A DNA stretch of 64,000 bases from Peristeroidobacter soli (GTDB lineage: Bacteria > Pseudomonadota > Gammaproteobacteria > Steroidobacterales > Steroidobacteraceae). Position 1 is the first letter of the stretch. Each line of letters starts with the position of its first letter. Made by a program: the position numbers and the translations under genes. The notes under the pieces were generated by a model, which ran no database searches, was not told where the DNA came from, and saw only the letters and a list, made by a program, of their open reading frames with translations. The stretch is from assembly GCF_004138485.1 (NCBI RefSeq), contig NZ_RYEV01000004.1, positions 866,803 through 930,802 of the forward strand, in the 5' to 3' direction. Positions 49,852-60,440 of this stretch are shown here, one piece after another.

Positions 49852-52800
49852 ATGAAGAGTCAGATCATCCGGCGCGTGGTATGCCAGCGGTTGCAGCGTC
49901 AATGGGCCATCGTTCCCTGGCTGGGCATGTTGATCGTCATGCCCGGCCAGGCCCAGCAAGTCACGCCCACGGGCGACAACGGTCGCCTGACACCCCCGTC
50001 CGATTGCACAGTCTCGCCCGACCCGCTGCCGCTCACGTGCGGCACGATCGTCAATTTTCCGCCGCAAACCGCGACCACGCTGTCGACCACCGACTACATT
50101 CTGGTCGGCGCGGGCGCGGGTGACGGAACGACGGCAGGGACTGGCACGCTCACATTGAATGGTGTGACCAACGGCTCGCTCGGCGGGCTTCTGGTCGGAC
50201 TCGCAGCGGGCTCGGACGGCACTGTCACGCTCACCAATGCATCGACCCTCAATGGTGGAGCGCAGGCTCATATCGGTGGTCGGGGACAGGCGTTGCTGGA
50301 CATCCAGGGTGGCTCCGTCTTCAGCGCCAACACGGTGACCATCGGGCGCGGCAACGGCTCGGTCGGTCGGGTACACGTCTCGGGCACCGGATCTCAGCTC
50401 AACATACTCAATACCGGAACGATCGATCCAGGCACGTTGTATGTAGGACGCGATGGCAGCGGACAGCTCATCGTGGAGAACGGCGCGACGGCCAGCGTTC
50501 CGAACTACATTTACGCCGGCCGCTCGGCAGGCAGCACCGGCGAGATCATCGTTCGTGGCGCGAACTCCACGCTCACCGCCGGACAAACCGTTTACATAGG
50601 CTATGAAGGCACGGGCTCGCTGCTCGTGCAGAACGGCGCGGCCACGACGGCCACCACGCTCGTGCTCGGCTCACGAGCGGGAGGCTCGGGTTCGCTCACT
50701 GTCGACGGTGTAAATGGCGGCACCGCGTCTCGACTCACGTTGAGTGGCGTCCTGCGTATCGGCGATGCCGGCGACGGCACAGGGCATATCACCAACGGCG
50801 GCAGCGTGCAGGCGGACAAGACCTGGGTGGGCTCCGGCACCACAGGATCGGGCACGTTGACCATCGACGGCACCGGCAGCTCGTTATCATCCACGACGAA
50901 TCTCTATGTCGGCTCCGTCAACCAAGGCGCACTCACCGTCCGGAACGGCGGCACGTTGACGACCCCCGGCACGAGCTACATCGGCTTCGACCGGGGCAGC
51001 ACAGGAACCCTGACCGTGACCGGCAGCGGCACGACCTGGACCGGTCGGCTGCTCGACGTCGGCGAATCCGGGACGGGCACGTTGAACGTTCTCAACGGCG
51101 GGCAAGTAACGCTCGGCGGCATACGGCCGCGGCTCATCGTCGGAGCACTTGCTGGCGGCACCGGCGCGATCACCGTGTCCGGGACCGGCTCGACGTTGAC
51201 TGCGCCGCTCGGCACCGACACCGTCGCTGGCGACTTCATCGTCGGAGAATTGGGAAACGGCTCACTGACCGTCGACAGTGGCGGCACCGTCAACGCCTAC
51301 TGGCTTGGCGTCGGCCGAGGCGCCTCGGGCACGCTCGTGCTCCGAGGCACCGGCACTACGGTCAACACGACCTATAACGCCAACGGCTCGCTGGTCGTCG
51401 GGAACCAGGCTCGCGGCACGATTTCCGTCGAGGACGGCGCCGTGCTGAATGTCGCCGGCTTCGCGCATCTCGGCGGAGCGGCACGCTTCACCGCGCCCAA
51501 CTCGGGTGGCCAGACCATCGTCACCGTCACCGGGACCGGCTCGACGTTCAATGCCGCCACACTGTATGTCGGCGAGTACAACCGAGCCGAGTTGAACGTC
51601 CTCAACGGCGGCAAAGTCGTCGTCTCGGGCCCGACCAGCCTGGGCGTCACATATACCAGCTCCGGCAGCAGCACCGGCGACGGCACCGTCACCGTTTCCG
51701 GCGCTGGATCGCAGCTGACCACCAGCAATATTCTGGTGGGCAACAGCTATGCAGGTTCCCTGTCGATCACCAACGGCGGTGTCGTCACCGCCACCACCGG
51801 GAGCGTCGTGATCGGCTACGGCACCACAGCCACCGGTAATGCGCTCATCGACGGTACGGGATCGCGCCTGACGGTAGGGACCTTCCTCAATGTCGGCTCA
51901 GCCGGCAGCGGCAATCTCGCGGTCAGAAACGGCGGCACTCTTCAGACTGGCACGAGCTCGAGCGTGGTGGGGCTCAGCTCCGGCAGCTCCGGCACCCTCT
52001 CCCTCTCCGGCTCCGGAAGCACCTGGACCGCGACCGGCTTGATCGAGGTCGGTCGCAGCGGCACCGGCCTGCTGTCGATTTCCGATGGCGCAGTCGTAAC
52101 TGCCAACGCGAGCGGCACAGCGTTACTCAGCGCCAGCACATCGACGTCCACCGCACGCGTGCTCATTTCGAATGGCGGCCGCTTGACGCTCGCAAGCAGC
52201 CTACGCGTCGGCGATTCCGGCACTGCATCGTTCGACGTTGTCGACGGCGGAACCGTGCAGGCGGGAAGCGCCAGCTATATCGGCTACCTCGCCTCCGGCA
52301 GCGGAACGCTCACTCTGCGTGGCACCGGCTCGGCGGCCGCATTCAACGCCGCGAGCGGCGTCGGCCTGACGCTCGGCGCATCGGGCACCGGCACAATGAA
52401 CGTTCTCGCCGGAGCCACCGTGACCGTGCCGACGAGCTCCCTCTGGGTCGGCAGCGGAACGACCGGCAACGGTGCTCTGATGATCAGCGACCCGGGCTCC
52501 TCGGTCACAGTGAGCGGCGCGAGCAGCCTGGTCAATATCGGCTCCAGCGCCACAGGCGTGGTGACCGTTGCGAATGGCGGCACACTCGCCGCGCAGCTCC
52601 AGATCTCCACGGGTGCTGGCACCGGCAACGGCACATTGAACATCGGTGGCGCCGCGGGCAGTCCCGCGACCGCGCCCGGCATCGTCAATACACCGTTGAT
52701 ATCGATGGCCGCCGGAACGTCCATCATCAACTTCAACCACACCAGCGGCGCCTACACCTTCGCGCCCGCGATCTCGAAGAGCACCGGCACCGGCACGATC

Positions 52801-55800
52801 AATCAAAGCGGCCCGGGCACGACCATTCTGACCGGTGCGAGCAGCGCGTTCGGTGCCGGCACCGTCAATGTCACCAATGGCCGGTTGGTAGTAAACAATG
52901 TCCTCGGCTCGACCACCTCGACCGTGAATGTTTCGAACGGCGCCGCACTCGGCGGCGCCGGCACGCTCGCCGGCACAGTGAACGTGGCCGGTGGCGCGCG
53001 CATCAGCCCGGGCGCCGGCACCGGCAGCGCCGGCACGCTGACGGTGCGCAATCTGGTGCTCGCCGACACTTCGATTTTGAACTTCGATCTCGCCAATCCC
53101 GCCACCATCGGCGGCGGCGTCAACGACCTGCTGACGGTGACCGGCAATCTGACCCTGGACGGCCGGCTGAATGTCTATTCCGCGGGCGCCTTCGGTGCCG
53201 GCACCTATCGCCTGATCAACTACAGCGGCACGCTCACGAACAACACGCTCGATCTCGGCTCGCAGCCCGCCGGCACGACGAGCACGATACAAACATCGGT
53301 CGCGAACCAGGTGAACCTGGTCACGACCCAAGGCAACGCCCTCGCCTACTGGAAGACCGGCGGCACGCAGGTCTGGCAAGGCGCCACCGGCAATCTCAAC
53401 TGGAGCGATCAGACCGGCACGCCGACGCTGGCGTGGACCGACAACGCATTCGCGGTGTTTCAATCGGCTGGCAGCGCGCTCACGGTGGATACGACCGGCG
53501 GTCCGATCAATGTAACCGGCCTGCAGTTCGCCACCGACGGCTATTCGTTGACCGGCGGCGCGCTGACACTCGTCGCAGGAATGAACACCGTGCGTGTCGG
53601 CGACGGCACGGCCGGCGGAGCCTCCTATCGTGCAACGTTATATACGCCGCTCACCGGTACGGGCGGCATCAACAAAACGGATTTGGGAACATTGGTGCTC
53701 GCCGGCGCGAATACATACACCGGCGGTACAACTGTCTCCAGCGGTACATTGCAGCTCGGCGATACCACCGTGGAGGGCACTGTTGTCGGAGACATCGCGA
53801 ACAACGCGACGTTGGCATTCGGCGGCGCTGGAACGTCGACGTATGCAAACGTGATCTCCGGCAACGGTGCTGTCGTTCAACGCGGCACCGGCACGACCAT
53901 CCTGACCGGCACCAACACCTACGTCGGCGGCACGACCATCGAGAGCGGCCGACTGCAACTCGGCAACAGCTCGACGGCCGGTTCCATCATCGGCAATGTG
54001 AGCAACGCGGGCACGCTGGCGTTCTCGCAGGCCACCGCGATGACCTTCGGAGGCGCCATCTCCGGCGCCGGCAATGTGATTCAGGACGGCACCGGTGTCA
54101 CGACCCTGACCGGCTCGAGCACATACACAGGAAACACCCGCGTTGCCGCCGGTACCCTGCAGATCGGCGACGGCACGGCCAACGGCTCCATCTCGGGCGG
54201 GGTCACCGTCGATTCCGGCGCGACACTTGCGTTCAATCGCTCCGACAATGTTTCCTACGCCGGCGTGATCACCGGCGCCGGCCGGGTCACCAAGGTCGGC
54301 ACCGGCGAGCTCACATTCAGCGGCGCGAATACCTACACCGGCGGCACGCAGGTCAACAATGGACGGCTGCTTCTCAATGGCGATCAAAGCGGCGCGACCG
54401 GCGCAATCACCGTCGCATCGGCAGCGATTCTGGGCGGCACCGGCACGACCGCCGCAGCGGTGAATGTGAGCGATGGCGGCATCATTGCAGCCGGCCTCAC
54501 GGGCGTCGCCGGCACGCTGACGACCGGCGCGCTGACGCTCGCACCGAACGCCGTGCTCAATTATCACTTCGGCGAGGGCCATGTCACCGGCAGCGGCGTC
54601 GCGGGCGGCACATTCAACGATCTGGTGCACGTAAACGGCAATCTCACGCTCGACGGCACGATCAACGTCACTCGCAATGGAACATTCGGTCTCGGCGTGT
54701 ATCGGGTGTTCGAATACACCGGCTCGTTGACCAACAACGGCCTGGTCGTCGGCACCGCGCCGACCAGCACGTACTACGTGCAGACCTCGACCCCCGGGCA
54801 AGTCAACCTGGTCAACATCGGCACTCGCACGACTCAATTGTGGGACGCAACGGATGCTCGTCACAACGGCATCGTCAACGGCGGCACCGGCGTGTGGCAG
54901 GCCTGGGCGGGCAACGACAACTGGTCGGACGGCGCGGGCGGGCTCAATGCGGGATACATATCGGCGGTGGCCGGCGCCGCCACCACCATCATCACCGCAT
55001 TCGACGGTCCCGCGGGCACAGTGACGATCGATACCAGTCAAGGCGCGGTAACGACGAACAACCTCGATTTCCGCTCCGACGGTTACGTCATCGGCGGCGG
55101 CCCACTCACCGTGGTCGAGCGCACCGTCAGCGGCACAAGCTCCGCCGGCGCCGTCAACGTCGCGACCGGTGCAACCGCGACCATTCAGTCCGACTTGATC
55201 GGCACCGGCGGCTTGACCAAGACCGGCAACGGCACGCTCATTCTCTCCGGCACCGGCTCCTACGCCATGGCCACCGCCGTCAACACGGGCGAACTGGTCG
55301 TCAACGGCAATCTCAGCGGCCTGGCCGCCACGACCAGCATCGCCACCACCGGAACGCTCTCGGGCACCGGCTCGATCAACGCCACTTCGTTGGGCGGCAC
55401 TCTCGCGCCGGGCCGCGACGGCGCTGTCGGCACGTTCACGACCGGCAATCTCTCCATGCTCAGCACCGCGAAGCTGTCCATGGATCTCGGCGCAGCGGGA
55501 ACGCCCGGCGGCGCGCTCAACGATCTGCTCGTGGTGAACGGCAATCTCACTCTCGATGGCACGTTGAACGTGAACGTGCCGACCGGCGGTACGTTCGGCG
55601 TCGGCGTCTATCGCCTGATCAACTACACCGGCACGCTCACCAACAATGTGATCAACCTGGGCACGATGCCCACGGGCGCGACCGGCTTCATACAAACCTC
55701 CGTCGCCAACCAGGTGAACCTGGTGAACAGCGGCAATCTGCCGGTGACGTTCTGGGACGGCCCCGGCGCCATCAACGACGGCACGATCGGCGGCGGCGGC

Positions 55801-58800
55801 GGCACGTGGTCGCCCACCAACGACAACTGGACCACCGCCGACGGTACGTTGAACTCGGGCTGGCAAGCGAACGGTTTCGCTGTGTTCCAAGGCGCGCCGG
55901 GCATCGTCAACCTCAGCAGCGCGCAGACGGTCGGCGGCTTGCAGTTCGCGGTCGACGGTTATCAGATCACCGGCGGGACGACACTCACGCTGGCGTCCTC
56001 CGGCTCCAGAATCATCCGCGTGGGAGACGGCACGGATGCCGGCGCCAACTACGTCGCGACCCTGCGCATGGGCTGGGGCGGATCCAACAGCTGGACCAAG
56101 ACCGACCTCGGCACGTTGATCATCGCCACCGACATCTCGACCTCACCCACCACCATCGCCGAAGGCACGTTGCAGATCGGCGATGGCGGCACGACCGGTT
56201 CCATCGGCGGCGCGATCACCAACAACTCACGCCTGGCCTACAACCGCTCCAATTCGCTGGTCCAGTCGTCGGTCATCTCCGGCTCCGGCAGCGTGGAGCA
56301 GAACGGGACCGGCTCGCTGACGCTCGCAAGAGCCAATACCTACACCGGCGACACGATCATCAACCATGGCTCGGTGCAGACCTCCATCGCCAATGCGCTG
56401 CCGAGCGGCACCGATGTGATCATGGCCTCCGGCACGACGCTCAATCTGGGCAACTATGCGCAAACCATCGGCTCGTTGTCCGGTGCCGGCAACGTCACCT
56501 TGGGCAGCGCCACGCTCACCACGGGCGGCAACAACACCGACTCGACGTTCTCAGGCGTGATCTCCGGCACTGGCGATGTCACGGTCGCCGGCACCGGTAC
56601 GTTCACGCTGACCGGGACCAACACCTACAGCGGCACCACGAATATTTCGAGCGGCACACTGCAGTTGGGCGACGGCGGCACGACTGGCTCGCTGGCCGGC
56701 AACGTCACCAACTCCGGTGGCACCATTGCCATCGCTCGCACCGGCGACGTCGCGCTCAGCACAATCGTCGGCGGCACGATCAGTGGCGCAGGCGGTCTCA
56801 CTTATCGAGGCGACGGCACGCTGGTCGTCGACACACAGCAAACATATACAGGCCCCACGAACATCGAGACCGGCACGTTGCAAGCGGGCCTCGCGAATGC
56901 GCTGTCGCCGAACACCGCCGTGACGGTCGGTCCACACGGCACCTTCGATCTCAACGATTTCGCACAGATCATCGGCTCGCTCTCCGGCTCCGGCACCGTC
57001 GATCTCGGCAACGCGGTGCTCACCACCGGCGGTGACAACACCGATACGACCTACGCCGGCACGATCGCGGGCACGGGCGGTCTGGTCTTCAACGGCACCG
57101 GCACGCTCACGCTGACGGGCACGAATACCTACACCGGCGGCACCACGATCCAGCAGGGGTCGTTGCAGCTCGGCGATGGCGGCGAGACCGGTTCGATCGT
57201 CGGTCCCATCCAGCTGGTCGCTGCGGATTCAGCGCTCGCCATCAATCGTTCCAACCCCGTCGTGATCGAGGGCCTGATCACCGGCAACGGCAGCGTCGGC
57301 GTAGTCGGCACCGGCACGCTGGTGCTGACGGCCGAGAACACCTATACCGGCGGCACCAACATCGCGAGCGGCGCCACGCTGCAACTCGGCAACGGTACGA
57401 CCACCGGCTCCATCGTCGGCCCCGTGGCCAACGAAGGCACGGTCGCGGTCGATCGCAGTGACAATGTGAATCTGAGCGATGTCATCGCCGGCTCGATGAC
57501 CGGCACGGGCGGGCTGACACAGCAAGGCAGCGGCACGCTCACCATCGATACACAACAAACCTATACCGGCCCGACGACCATCTCGAGCGGTACCTTGCAA
57601 GCCGGCGTCGCCAATGCGCTCTCCCCGCAAACCTCGGTGGTCGTCGCCGGTGGCGCGACGTTCGACTTGAACGATCTGCCGCAAACCATCGGCTCGCTCT
57701 CCGGCGCAGGCTCCGTCGATCTCGGCACGGCGACGCTCACTACCGGCGGCAACAATGAGAGTTCGAGTTTCTCCGGCAGCCTGAGTGGCAGCGGCGATCT
57801 GGTGAAAGTCGGCACCGGCGAATTGATCCTGAGCGGTTCGAGTCCCAATTTCACCGGCGAGGCGCGCTCCGAAGGCGGCGGCAACATCACGGTGGGTTCG
57901 AGCGACGCGCTCGGCACCGGCACCCTCGTGGTCAGCGCGCCGGGTGCGTCCATCGGTCTGAGCGAAGGAACGAACGCTTCCAACAATGTCCGTGTCGAAG
58001 CGGACACCGGCGTCAGCGTCGATCAGGGCACGGCCACGCAGGCCGGCGTCATCTCCGGCAGCGGCGGCATCGAGAAGACCGGCGGCGGCACGCTCATCCT
58101 CGCCGGCGACAACACCTACAGCGGCGGCACCACGGTCACCGGCGGCACCTTGCAGATCGGCAACGGCATGTCCGGCTCGATCGCCGGCGACATCGTGAAC
58201 AACGGCATCGTCGCCATCGATCGCGACACCGATCTGAATCTGAGCGATGTGGTCGGTGGCACGATCTCAGGTCCCGGCGGTTTCGTGAAACTGGGCAACA
58301 ACACGCTCACCGTCGACACACCGCAGACTTACACGGGCACGACCGACATCGGTTCCGGAACATTGCAAGCGGGTATCGAGAACGCGCTCTCGCCCTCCTC
58401 TGCCGTCAACGTAGGTGCGAGCGCGATCTTCGATCTGAACGATTTCAATCAAACCATCGGCGGTCTGAGCGGCGCCGGCAATGTGAGTCTCGGTAGCGCC
58501 ACGCTCACCACCGGCGGCACCGGTCACAGCACGTTGAGCGGAATCATCTCGGGCACCGGCTCGCTGGTGCAAACCGGAACCGGCACGCTCGTGCTGACCG
58601 GCGACAACACCTACACCGGCAGCACGACCGTGCAGGCCGACAGCACGCTGCAACTCGGCGACGGTGGCACCACCGGGTCCATCGCGGGCAATCTCACCGC
58701 CGACGGCACGGTCGTCTTCAATCGCGTCAACGATGTGACTTTCGCCGGCTTGATCGGCGGCAGCGGCACGCTGCGCCAGAGCGGCACGGGTATGCTGAGC

Positions 58801-60402
58801 TTGAGTGGCGACAGCAGCGGCTTCACTGGAGAGACCTGGATCGAACACGGCGTGCTCGCGGTGAATGGCAGCCTGGGCGGCACGGTGCGCACACTGACGA
58901 GCGGGCGCCTGCAAGGCACGGGCACCGTGGGCAATCTCATCGTCGAAGACGGCGGCACCGCGGCGCCGGGCAATTCCATTGGCACGTTGCATGTCAGCGG
59001 CGATGTCACATTCCAGGCCGGTTCGGTGTACGAACTGGAAGTGAACACCGCCGGCCAATCCGATCAGATCACGGCGCAAGGACGCGCCCTGGTCGAAGGC
59101 GGCACGCTGCGCGTGTTGGCTGCGGCCGGCGACTATACGCCTTACACCCGCTACACCATCATCACTGCGAACGGCGGCGTCTCCGGCGACGGCTTCGATC
59201 TGCTCGACGCCAACTTCGCCTTCCTCACGCCCGTACTCGAATACGGCGCCAATGACGTGACGATGATCCTGAACCGTAACGGCGTCGAGTTCGGCGACAT
59301 CTCCGGCACGCCCAACCAATTCAACACCGCAACCGCTGTGGAAAGCCTCGGCGCCGGCAACGCGCTCTATGACGGCGTCGTCGAACTGGAAGAGTCCGTC
59401 GCGCGTAACGCCTTCGACCAACTCTCCGGCGCGCTGCACGCCTCATTACGAACGGTGGCGCTCGAAGACAGCCGCATCGTTCGCAATCTTGCGAACGAAC
59501 GCACGCGAGCTGCGTTGGGTGGACCGGTCACCGACAGCGGCGCCGCTCTCGCCTATCAGGACGACAGCGAAGGCGGCATCTGGGCGCACGCCGTCGCGGT
59601 GGGCTCGTGGGGATCGTTCGAGGATGGTGACGACAACGCGTCCAAAGTCGACCGCGATCTCTCCGGCATCCTGTTCGGCCTGGATCGTCGCTTCGGCTCG
59701 GCACAGCTCGGCGTGCTGGCGGGCTTCACCACCTCCGACATGGACGATCAACTGCGTTCGAGTGCCCGCAACGAGAGCTACCACTTCGGCATCTACGGCG
59801 GCACCCAGCTGGATGCCATCGGTCTGCGCGGCGGTGTGACCTACTCCAATGCCAAGATCGAATCCCATCGCAATGTGAGTTTCGGCGATTTCGCCGATCG
59901 CCTGAACGCCGACTATGACGGCAATGTGCTCCAGGCATTCGCCGAAGCCGACTATCGCGCACAACTGGGACGATTCTCGCTCGAACCATTCATCGGCTTC
60001 ACCTACGCGAAAGCGGACATGGACGGCTTCACCGAACATGGCGGCCCCGCGGCGCTGACCGTTCGCGGCTCGGACTTCGATATCACCTACTCTTCCGCCG
60101 GCGCCCGCGGCTCAACTCAATTGTGGTCGAACGAGCAGGCGAAGCGCGCCATCACGGCCAGCGCCTCGGTCGCGTGGCGACACGTCTTCAGCGACGACCC
60201 GCCGGAGATCACAAACTCATTCGGCGCAACGACTCCGTTCAAGGTCGGCGGCGTGCCGATGGCGAAGGACTCCGCAGCGGTCGACGTCGGACTCGATGCA
60301 AGCTTCGGCACCGACGCCTCCGCCGGCATCTTCTATTCAGGTCAGCTCGGCAGCGACGTCTCGGACCACGGGGTCTCGGCACGCTTCAGCTGGAGGTTCT
60401 GA
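49852..60402 (+). CDS. Giant autotransporter (type Va secretion) with repeat-built passenger
   Basis: A 3516-residue protein. A signal peptide (RQWAIVPWLGMLIVMPGQAQQ) is followed by a passenger of beta-helix type. About residues 85-950 are T5SS/PEP-CTERM-type repeats (VG-x-x-G-x-G-x-L-x-V-x-NGG alternating with G-TVTGSGST). Three larger units follow, each with NDLL-V-NGNLTLDGxxNV, GxYRLINYxGTLTNN and QTS-NQVNLV (near 53116, 54616 and 55515) and then a Trp-rich segment. About 17 autotransporter-associated beta-strand repeats (GTGTLTLTGTNTYTGGTT-like) lie from roughly residue 1280 to 3000. An AC-like stretch (AAPGNSIGTLHVSGDV), a helical linker (about 3150-3230) and a C-terminal beta-barrel (about 3242-3516, ending FSWRF) complete it. 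GAGGAG precedes the ATG. Adhesin or matrix function is likely. Confidence 0.93.
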   Translation: MKSQIIRRVVCQRLQRQWAIVPWLGMLIVMPGQAQQVTPTGDNGRLTPPSDCTVSPDPLPLTCGTIVNFPPQTATTLSTTDYILVGAGAGDGTTAGTGTLTLNGVTNGSLGGLLVGLAAGSDGTVTLTNASTLNGGAQAHIGGRGQALLDIQGGSVFSANTVTIGRGNGSVGRVHVSGTGSQLNILNTGTIDPGTLYVGRDGSGQLIVENGATASVPNYIYAGRSAGSTGEIIVRGANSTLTAGQTVYIGYEGTGSLLVQNGAATTATTLVLGSRAGGSGSLTVDGVNGGTASRLTLSGVLRIGDAGDGTGHITNGGSVQADKTWVGSGTTGSGTLTIDGTGSSLSSTTNLYVGSVNQGALTVRNGGTLTTPGTSYIGFDRGSTGTLTVTGSGTTWTGRLLDVGESGTGTLNVLNGGQVTLGGIRPRLIVGALAGGTGAITVSGTGSTLTAPLGTDTVAGDFIVGELGNGSLTVDSGGTVNAYWLGVGRGASGTLVLRGTGTTVNTTYNANGSLVVGNQARGTISVEDGAVLNVAGFAHLGGAARFTAPNSGGQTIVTVTGTGSTFNAATLYVGEYNRAELNVLNGGKVVVSGPTSLGVTYTSSGSSTGDGTVTVSGAGSQLTTSNILVGNSYAGSLSITNGGVVTATTGSVVIGYGTTATGNALIDGTGSRLTVGTFLNVGSAGSGNLAVRNGGTLQTGTSSSVVGLSSGSSGTLSLSGSGSTWTATGLIEVGRSGTGLLSISDGAVVTANASGTALLSASTSTSTARVLISNGGRLTLASSLRVGDSGTASFDVVDGGTVQAGSASYIGYLASGSGTLTLRGTGSAAAFNAASGVGLTLGASGTGTMNVLAGATVTVPTSSLWVGSGTTGNGALMISDPGSSVTVSGASSLVNIGSSATGVVTVANGGTLAAQLQISTGAGTGNGTLNIGGAAGSPATAPGIVNTPLISMAAGTSIINFNHTSGAYTFAPAISKSTGTGTINQSGPGTTILTGASSAFGAGTVNVTNGRLVVNNVLGSTTSTVNVSNGAALGGAGTLAGTVNVAGGARISPGAGTGSAGTLTVRNLVLADTSILNFDLANPATIGGGVNDLLTVTGNLTLDGRLNVYSAGAFGAGTYRLINYSGTLTNNTLDLGSQPAGTTSTIQTSVANQVNLVTTQGNALAYWKTGGTQVWQGATGNLNWSDQTGTPTLAWTDNAFAVFQSAGSALTVDTTGGPINVTGLQFATDGYSLTGGALTLVAGMNTVRVGDGTAGGASYRATLYTPLTGTGGINKTDLGTLVLAGANTYTGGTTVSSGTLQLGDTTVEGTVVGDIANNATLAFGGAGTSTYANVISGNGAVVQRGTGTTILTGTNTYVGGTTIESGRLQLGNSSTAGSIIGNVSNAGTLAFSQATAMTFGGAISGAGNVIQDGTGVTTLTGSSTYTGNTRVAAGTLQIGDGTANGSISGGVTVDSGATLAFNRSDNVSYAGVITGAGRVTKVGTGELTFSGANTYTGGTQVNNGRLLLNGDQSGATGAITVASAAILGGTGTTAAAVNVSDGGIIAAGLTGVAGTLTTGALTLAPNAVLNYHFGEGHVTGSGVAGGTFNDLVHVNGNLTLDGTINVTRNGTFGLGVYRVFEYTGSLTNNGLVVGTAPTSTYYVQTSTPGQVNLVNIGTRTTQLWDATDARHNGIVNGGTGVWQAWAGNDNWSDGAGGLNAGYISAVAGAATTIITAFDGPAGTVTIDTSQGAVTTNNLDFRSDGYVIGGGPLTVVERTVSGTSSAGAVNVATGATATIQSDLIGTGGLTKTGNGTLILSGTGSYAMATAVNTGELVVNGNLSGLAATTSIATTGTLSGTGSINATSLGGTLAPGRDGAVGTFTTGNLSMLSTAKLSMDLGAAGTPGGALNDLLVVNGNLTLDGTLNVNVPTGGTFGVGVYRLINYTGTLTNNVINLGTMPTGATGFIQTSVANQVNLVNSGNLPVTFWDGPGAINDGTIGGGGGTWSPTNDNWTTADGTLNSGWQANGFAVFQGAPGIVNLSSAQTVGGLQFAVDGYQITGGTTLTLASSGSRIIRVGDGTDAGANYVATLRMGWGGSNSWTKTDLGTLIIATDISTSPTTIAEGTLQIGDGGTTGSIGGAITNNSRLAYNRSNSLVQSSVISGSGSVEQNGTGSLTLARANTYTGDTIINHGSVQTSIANALPSGTDVIMASGTTLNLGNYAQTIGSLSGAGNVTLGSATLTTGGNNTDSTFSGVISGTGDVTVAGTGTFTLTGTNTYSGTTNISSGTLQLGDGGTTGSLAGNVTNSGGTIAIARTGDVALSTIVGGTISGAGGLTYRGDGTLVVDTQQTYTGPTNIETGTLQAGLANALSPNTAVTVGPHGTFDLNDFAQIIGSLSGSGTVDLGNAVLTTGGDNTDTTYAGTIAGTGGLVFNGTGTLTLTGTNTYTGGTTIQQGSLQLGDGGETGSIVGPIQLVAADSALAINRSNPVVIEGLITGNGSVGVVGTGTLVLTAENTYTGGTNIASGATLQLGNGTTTGSIVGPVANEGTVAVDRSDNVNLSDVIAGSMTGTGGLTQQGSGTLTIDTQQTYTGPTTISSGTLQAGVANALSPQTSVVVAGGATFDLNDLPQTIGSLSGAGSVDLGTATLTTGGNNESSSFSGSLSGSGDLVKVGTGELILSGSSPNFTGEARSEGGGNITVGSSDALGTGTLVVSAPGASIGLSEGTNASNNVRVEADTGVSVDQGTATQAGVISGSGGIEKTGGGTLILAGDNTYSGGTTVTGGTLQIGNGMSGSIAGDIVNNGIVAIDRDTDLNLSDVVGGTISGPGGFVKLGNNTLTVDTPQTYTGTTDIGSGTLQAGIENALSPSSAVNVGASAIFDLNDFNQTIGGLSGAGNVSLGSATLTTGGTGHSTLSGIISGTGSLVQTGTGTLVLTGDNTYTGSTTVQADSTLQLGDGGTTGSIAGNLTADGTVVFNRVNDVTFAGLIGGSGTLRQSGTGMLSLSGDSSGFTGETWIEHGVLAVNGSLGGTVRTLTSGRLQGTGTVGNLIVEDGGTAAPGNSIGTLHVSGDVTFQAGSVYELEVNTAGQSDQITAQGRALVEGGTLRVLAAAGDYTPYTRYTIITANGGVSGDGFDLLDANFAFLTPVLEYGANDVTMILNRNGVEFGDISGTPNQFNTATAVESLGAGNALYDGVVELEESVARNAFDQLSGALHASLRTVALEDSRIVRNLANERTRAALGGPVTDSGAALAYQDDSEGGIWAHAVAVGSWGSFEDGDDNASKVDRDLSGILFGLDRRFGSAQLGVLAGFTTSDMDDQLRSSARNESYHFGIYGGTQLDAIGLRGGVTYSNAKIESHRNVSFGDFADRLNADYDGNVLQAFAEADYRAQLGRFSLEPFIGFTYAKADMDGFTEHGGPAALTVRGSDFDITYSSAGARGSTQLWSNEQAKRAITASASVAWRHVFSDDPPEITNSFGATTPFKVGGVPMAKDSAAVDVGLDASFGTDASAGIFYSGQLGSDVSDHGVSARFSWRF
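50110..52620 (+). repeat. Passenger repeats, T5SS/PEP-CTERM type
   Basis: About 25 degenerate coding repeats of 35-45 codons. Each has a core VG/IG-x-x-G-x-G-x-L-x-V-NGG and a following TGTLTVTGSGST-like strand. Nucleotide identity is low, so they are old repeats under protein-level selection. Confidence 0.8.
53690..58860 (+). repeat. Autotransporter-associated beta-strand repeats and larger supra-repeats
   Basis: About 17 units of the kind K-x-GTGTLTLTG-x-NTYTGGT-x-I-x-SGTLQLGD, counted by eye. From about 56340 four larger copies add ANALSP-x-T-x-V, a FDLND-x-QTIGSLSGAG segment and LG-x-ATLTTGG-x-N; they start near 56340, 56840, 57550 and 58320. Confidence 0.8.
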
Positions 60403-60440
60403 TCGGATAACCCGGTTTACTCACAGCGGACGAGATTCAT

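Noticed and set aside
53433-57035. 1200-codon open frame overlapping the autotransporter in another frame
   Set aside because: Consists of Arg/His/Gln-rich text created by reading the repeat DNA out of frame; the true frame has signal peptide, repeats and barrel.
53690-58860. Regularly spaced similar DNA segments that might suggest a CRISPR array
   Set aside because: Units are degenerate, in-frame and coding, without constant 28-37-bp repeats or unique spacers of one length.
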